DNA of 10,171 bases from Chrysochromulina tobinii. Lineage: Eukaryota > Haptophyta > Prymnesiales > Chrysochromulinaceae. The notes beneath the pieces were generated by a model. That model worked only from the letters and a program-made list of their open reading frames with translations, did no database searches and was not told the DNA's origin. The stretch lies in NCBI GenBank assembly GCA_001275005.1, contig JWZX01000405.1:1-10171 (forward strand), written 5' to 3'. Position numbers and translations under genes: made by a program. Positions 7,274-10,171 of this stretch are shown in pieces. Positions within the stretch are counted from its first letter, which is position 1, and each line of letters opens with the position of its first letter.

Positions 7274-8114
7274 TGAGCACACGCACATTCCCACCTCTCC
7301 CGCGTCGCTGCCGCTGCAGCTGCGCTGTCTCTCCTTCCGCGCGCCGACGGCGGAGACGCGCGGAGAGGGAGGGTGTGGAAGAGAGAGAGCAGAGTAGGTG
7401 GGCGCCGGAGGCACGCGCAGGCACGCCCTCTATCTGGGGCGTCACGCGGCGCGCGGCTACTACTGTGGGGGCTCTTTTTCTTGGGGAGCGGGACGAGCGC
7501 GGGCGTGCGTGCGCCGCGCCGCCGTCGTCTCGCTGGGGCGCGCCTGCCCATTTCCGTCTCTTGGGATCGGGTGCGGCGCGGGGTTGAAAATGTAATGACT
7601 AATGTAATCCTTAATATCGAAGATCGACTCACGCCCGGAAACACGACATTTCGAGACGTGATTGGTGATATCCCGGATTCGGGATTGCGAGGACAACCGC
7701 AGCGGTGCGGATCCCAATTATCATTTGAGCGAGACCGACAGACGAGTAGTTCAGTAGACGGCATGACCATGAGACGGAAATGTACATGAGGCTGATGGCT
7801 CTCGGAACCGAGCGGCGACGTGCTGCTGGAAATTCTGGATACCGTTCTTGATCTTGAACCCCAGGTCCAGAGAGCAGCGTCCAGGGGCGTCCGCGGGTCG
7901 AGGTCCAGGGGCCGAGAAGGACATGATGAATTCTGTCGATTGTGAAAAAGAACGTGGGCGCGCCTGTGGCCCTGCTCGTGCTGCTGCGAGCTGGCTCCTC
8001 CGAGGTGCTCGGCCTGGCGGCGCAGGTGCGGTAGAGTCCATGGCCATGAAACCCCGTCTGCTGCGCTAGTCCAGGTGCAGCTCCTCTGCCGTCGTCCCGG
8101 GCGCCTCTGCTGCG
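7226..8114. other. Convergent intergenic region (3' ends of CNOT10 and the Gpc1-like gene)
   Basis: 889 bp with no supported gene. 7290-7575 is very GC-rich and low in complexity. 7576-7800 is much richer in A and T and includes two TGTAAT sequences and a small hairpin ATCCCG-GATT-CGGGAT (about 7671-7686). 7860-7912 repeats GTCCAG three times. 8057-8154 holds a 49-bp tandem duplication. No tRNA, rRNA or spliceosomal RNA was recognised. Open frames here (174 and 98 codons on the minus strand) lack recognisable domains. Confidence 0.6.
7591..7608 (+). terminator. Possible polyadenylation signals (two TGTAAT) for CNOT10
   Basis: TGTAAT at 7591-7596 and 7603-7608 lie in a local AT-rich stretch about 370 bp after the stop codon. 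TGTAA is the polyadenylation signal of green algae; its use in this organism is an assumption. Confidence 0.25.
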
Positions 8115-8154
8115 CTAGTCCAGGTGCAGCCCGCTGCCGTCGTCCTCGGCCTTG
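8057..8154. repeat. 49-bp imperfect tandem duplication at the 3' end of the Gpc1-like gene
   Basis: TCTGCTGCGCTAGTCCAGGT and the next bases (GCAG) occur at 8057-8080 and again at 8106-8129, followed in each copy by CTGCCGTCGTCC after a 1-nt length difference. The right copy contains the real stop codon (8115-8117, minus strand); the left copy repeats the last codons and stop in the 3' flank. Confidence 0.85.
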
Positions 8155-9930
8155 GGCTTCGTCAACTGCTTCGTCTGATCACCCGGCGCCGACGCGCCGG
8201 CGGCGGCGGCCCCGCCGGCAGTTGTGCCGCTGCCGTCGGCGCCGCCCACGTGGATGCCTTTTGAGCCAGTGAGCCCTTCACAGAGCAAATCGGCTCGGAA
8301 TCGGGGCACCTCCGGCGCGCCTCCCACTTCCACAGCCTGTCCCAACGGACCACCTCCCACAGCGGCGACGGTCTCGAATTGCTTGCGGTACGCCTTCGAG
8401 AAGACTTCGATATAGTAACTCGCTCCATTCCACACGCACACGCTCAAGATGGTGCCTAGGTAGAGGAGGTGAGCCCGGCGCGACGACCAGAGGTAGCATG
8501 CAGGCACGATGGTGAGTGCCGTATAGACGAGCTGCGAGGGGGCCAGTGCGGAGGCGACGAGAGGGTTAGGGCTGGGCGTTGGGGCAGGCATAAGGTAGGA
8601 GTGGCGGGGGGGTGGCGTCGTAGGGGGGTACGCGGTTGGCGGTTCGGGTTCCCCTCCCAGCACGAGATCGCACGAGATCGCACGAGATCGCACGAGATCG
8701 CACCTGGACGGAGACGAAGACGAGTTTCGTCTTCCAGTGCTCCGGGTCGAAGAGCTCGCCCTTGCGCATCACGCCCAGCTGGGTGCAGAGCACGTACACA
8801 GGCTTCGTGATGCCGGTGTAGCACCCGGGCGGCGGTTGGGCGGGCTTCGGGCGAGTCAGAGTGCGGATCGACGTATCCGAGTCAGGGGCGGGCAGGAAGA
8901 CGAGCTCCGTCAGCACGAGGTGCGCCGCCTGCCAGGCGATGTAGCCGCCGAGCGCGCAGCCGACGGCCCACGGTATGTCGAGATGCTCGGGCAGCGCAGG
9001 CGAGAAAGCGGGCCACCCGTCGTCGTGCCATCCGGCGGGCGGGTGCCAGCGCATTAGGAAGCAGAGCAAGGGAGGCAGCGCGTGGATGTAGGCCGAGGTG
9101 ACCTTGTCGAGGCTGTGGAAGACGAGGGAGTTGCGCCACGTGGGGATTGCCATCGCGAGCGGCCCCGTCGTCTGCGCAAAGTTGATCACAAAGAGTGTGA
9201 ACGAGTCGGGCCAGACGAAAATCTGGGCCAGGCAGAGCAGGTTGGAGGCGTAGCAGAAGTCGAGAAGGAAGTAGTGCCACCGGAGCACCTTGTAGTAGTA
9301 CACGCGCGCGAGGAGCAGCGGCACGATGTAGACGCTGTAGCAGACCCAAAAGTGCTCCGGGTGCAGCAGCGCGACCGCCTCCAACACGAAGCACCCAAGC
9401 ACGCCGAGCAGGAAGGAAACTTTGTCGCGCAGCCGCACGACCGGCGGCCGCTCGAGTGCTTTGCGCATGCGCATCGTGTTCTCGCGCACGAGGTCGCGCA
9501 GCCGGCGGTCCTCGGCACCCGTGAGGCTCTTGCGCACGCGGCGCACCACCTGGCTCTTGACCTGCTGAGCCTTTTGCGTGGCTGCCACACGCCGCCGATG
9601 CACCCTCTCGCCCGCGCTGCGCAGCCGCGCCGGAAGAGGCAGCGGCTTGCGCAGCAGTGCGCGCAGCGCTTCGCGCTCGACCTTGACGCGGCGACGCACC
9701 TCTTGGAGAAAGGGCGCGAACCGCGCCACGGCGCCGTGGCGGCCACGCGTTGGCGACAACCGACCTTGCTCCTGCTCCACCTGCATCTCAGCGGCGCTGC
9801 TGCCCAGGCTTTCCTCAAGGATCTTCATGACCGCTTCCTGCACCTCATCGCTGTCCTCGTGGTCGGCCGAGGTGGCAGCCGGAGCCGCAATGCTGCGCCG
9901 CCGAGCCGGTGATCGCGCCGCACGAGCCAT
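8115..9930 (-). CDS. Glycerophosphocholine acyltransferase (Gpc1/DUF2838 family), two exons
   Basis: Join 9930-8704 and 8531-8115, 547 residues. The family transfers an acyl group from acyl-CoA to glycerophosphocholine, making lysophosphatidylcholine in the ER and recycling the head group after phosphatidylcholine deacylation. Seen here: a basic, charged N-terminal arm (1-170, rich in RRR); hydrophobic segments from about 171 (FLLGVLGCFVLEAVALL, VCYSVYIVPLLLARV); the family core HYFLLDFCYASNLLCL (219-234), NFAQTTGPLAMAI (250-262) and WRNSLVFHSLDKVTSAYIH (265-283); further membrane spans (WAVGCALGGYIAWQAAHLVLTELVF); and, after splicing, QLVYTALTIVP and WNGASYYIEVF. The last 80 residues are a low-complexity Gly/Ala tail. 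ATG 9930 has context ttccaATGg; an in-frame ATG at 10008 would add 26 residues. No active-site residues are established to check. No frame breaks were seen. Recognition of the family is from memory of its core motifs. Confidence 0.87.
8532..8703 (-). other. Intron of the Gpc1-like gene, donor-repeat type
   Basis: Donor GTCCAG|GTGCGA at 8704/8703, acceptor CTCGCAG|CTCG at 8532/8531, 172 bp, phase 0. Splicing joins KLVFVSVQ to LVYTALTIVP, the expected membrane segment. A perfect CTAAC branch-point match lies at 8569-8565, 34 nt before this acceptor. An upstream CAG (8572) comes before the branch site and would leave the wrong phase. Confidence 0.88.
8661..8703 (-). repeat. Tandem 10-bp repeat (GTGCGATCTC x4.3) starting at the intron donor
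   Basis: On the coding (minus) strand the intron opens with four perfect GTGCGATCTC units and a partial fifth (GTG). The first two bases of the first unit are the donor GT, so each unit carries a copy of the donor. Read through, it gives a SRAISCDLVR-type peptide, which is an artefact of not splicing. Confidence 0.93.
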
Positions 9931-10091
9931 TGGAAGTCTGTGAAAAGGCTGGAAGCGTGCTTGCCTTGGCACTGCATTCTGTAATATGATATGAATAGAG
10001 AAAGCCATGGAAAGCAAACCGCTGGCGACCGTAACGTGACTCAAACGTAGCTCGACGACATGCTCGACGATCAATTGTCGACCACACAACA
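9931..10091 (-). promoter_or_regulatory. Intergenic/5' region of the Gpc1-like gene
   Basis: About 160 bp between the RING gene stop and ATG 9930 on the same strand. It is clearly AT-richer than the coding DNA around it (for example 9980-10000). TTTTCACAGACTTCCA lies directly before the ATG and resembles TATTCACACTTC of the two plus-strand genes. A small inverted repeat TCGAC/GTCGA flanks CAATTG at about 10068-10082. No TATA box was identified. Confidence 0.4.
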
Positions 10092-10169
10092 TTAAACCAA
10101 CCGTTGCATCACCCAAAGCTGGACGGGCGTGCGACAGTACGGGCAAATCTTCATGTTGGCCGTGCAGCG
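10092..10169 (-). CDS. C-terminal end of a RING-finger (likely E3 ubiquitin ligase) protein, partial
   Basis: The last 25 codons, entering from the right edge and ending with TAA at 10094-10092. They read RCTANMKICPYCRTPVQLW and finish MQRLV. This is the distal half of a C3HC4 RING: Cys, six residues, then CPYCR, the same C-x6-C-x2-C spacing as in IAP-type RINGs, and a C-terminal position is usual for that class. Such domains recruit E2 enzymes for ubiquitin transfer. The first Cys pair, the His and the rest of the protein lie outside the window, so the substrate and full architecture are unknown. It is on the same strand as, and about 160 bp upstream of, the Gpc1-like gene. Confidence 0.72.
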   Translation of the reverse strand, partial: RCTANMKICPYCRTPVQLWVMQRLV

Positions 10170-10171
10170 CT

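Noticed and set aside
7671-7686. Hairpin ATCCCG-GATT-CGGGAT as part of a structured RNA or tRNA
   Set aside because: No tRNA B-box, no cloverleaf and no match to a spliceosomal RNA that I recognise; a 6-bp stem alone is weak.
7246-7770. Minus-strand 174-codon frame in the convergent intergenic region
   Set aside because: Low-complexity Arg/Ser/Pro composition, no domain, spans an abrupt change in base composition.
7751-8047. Minus-strand 98-codon frame beginning with ATG at 8047
   Set aside because: No recognisable domain and composition like the surrounding non-coding DNA. It lies just after the Gpc1-like stop. Cannot be excluded, but not supported.
8566-8703. Read-through of the Gpc1-like first exon into SRAISCDLVR repeats and a C-terminal tail
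   Set aside because: The tail is translated intron. Splicing at 8704/8531 restores the family motif QLVYT..TIVP, and a CTAAC branch point supports it.

Overview
The window looks like nuclear DNA of a GC-rich unicellular alga. The best guess is a haptophyte-type organism: GT-AG introns with GTG-type donors, minisatellite-filled introns, Ser/Pro-rich (SPP) linkers and a modular lectin/beta-helix surface protein. The eukaryotic assignment is firm (introns, a CCR4-NOT subunit, a Gpc1-type acyltransferase). The haptophyte assignment is inference.

Layout from left to right. (1) Minus strand, 2665 down to base 1 and off the left edge: a large secreted or surface protein with a signal sequence, LamG-like domain, F-type-lectin/F5-8C-like domain and two beta-helix domains, joined by Pro-rich linkers. 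Its frame is broken at 1655-1670 by an exact 8-bp tandem duplication; with one copy the frame is continuous. (2) Plus strand, 2861-4762: a GT31-like glycosyltransferase with an N-terminal Cys-rich domain and one intron (4022-4225) made mostly of 15 copies of an 11-bp minisatellite. (3) Plus strand, 4919-7225: CNOT10, a TPR-type subunit of the CCR4-NOT deadenylase complex, with one clear intron (5019-5110), a (CAG)11 polyglutamine tract and an unresolved frame change after it. (4) 7226-8114: a convergent intergenic region. (5) Minus strand, 9930-8115: a glycerophosphocholine acyltransferase (Gpc1/DUF2838 family) with one intron (8703-8532) that starts with 4.3 copies of a 10-bp repeat containing the donor. 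(6) Minus strand, right edge down to 10092: the last 25 codons of a RING-finger protein.

The genes do not form a pathway: surface glycoprotein, Golgi-type glycosylation, mRNA deadenylation, phospholipid remodelling and ubiquitin ligation are neighbours without an evident common role. The lectin gene and the glycosyltransferase are divergent and share a 195-bp promoter region containing a large dyad, so co-regulation is possible. The GT31-like gene and CNOT10 are head-to-tail with only 156 bp between them, which holds a perfect 14-bp G-box palindrome.

The most unusual signals concern short tandem repeats: two introns built on minisatellites next to the donor, one flanked by an exact 13-bp inverted repeat; and two coding frames whose breaks sit at or beside exact 7- or 8-bp tandem duplications of frame-changing length.
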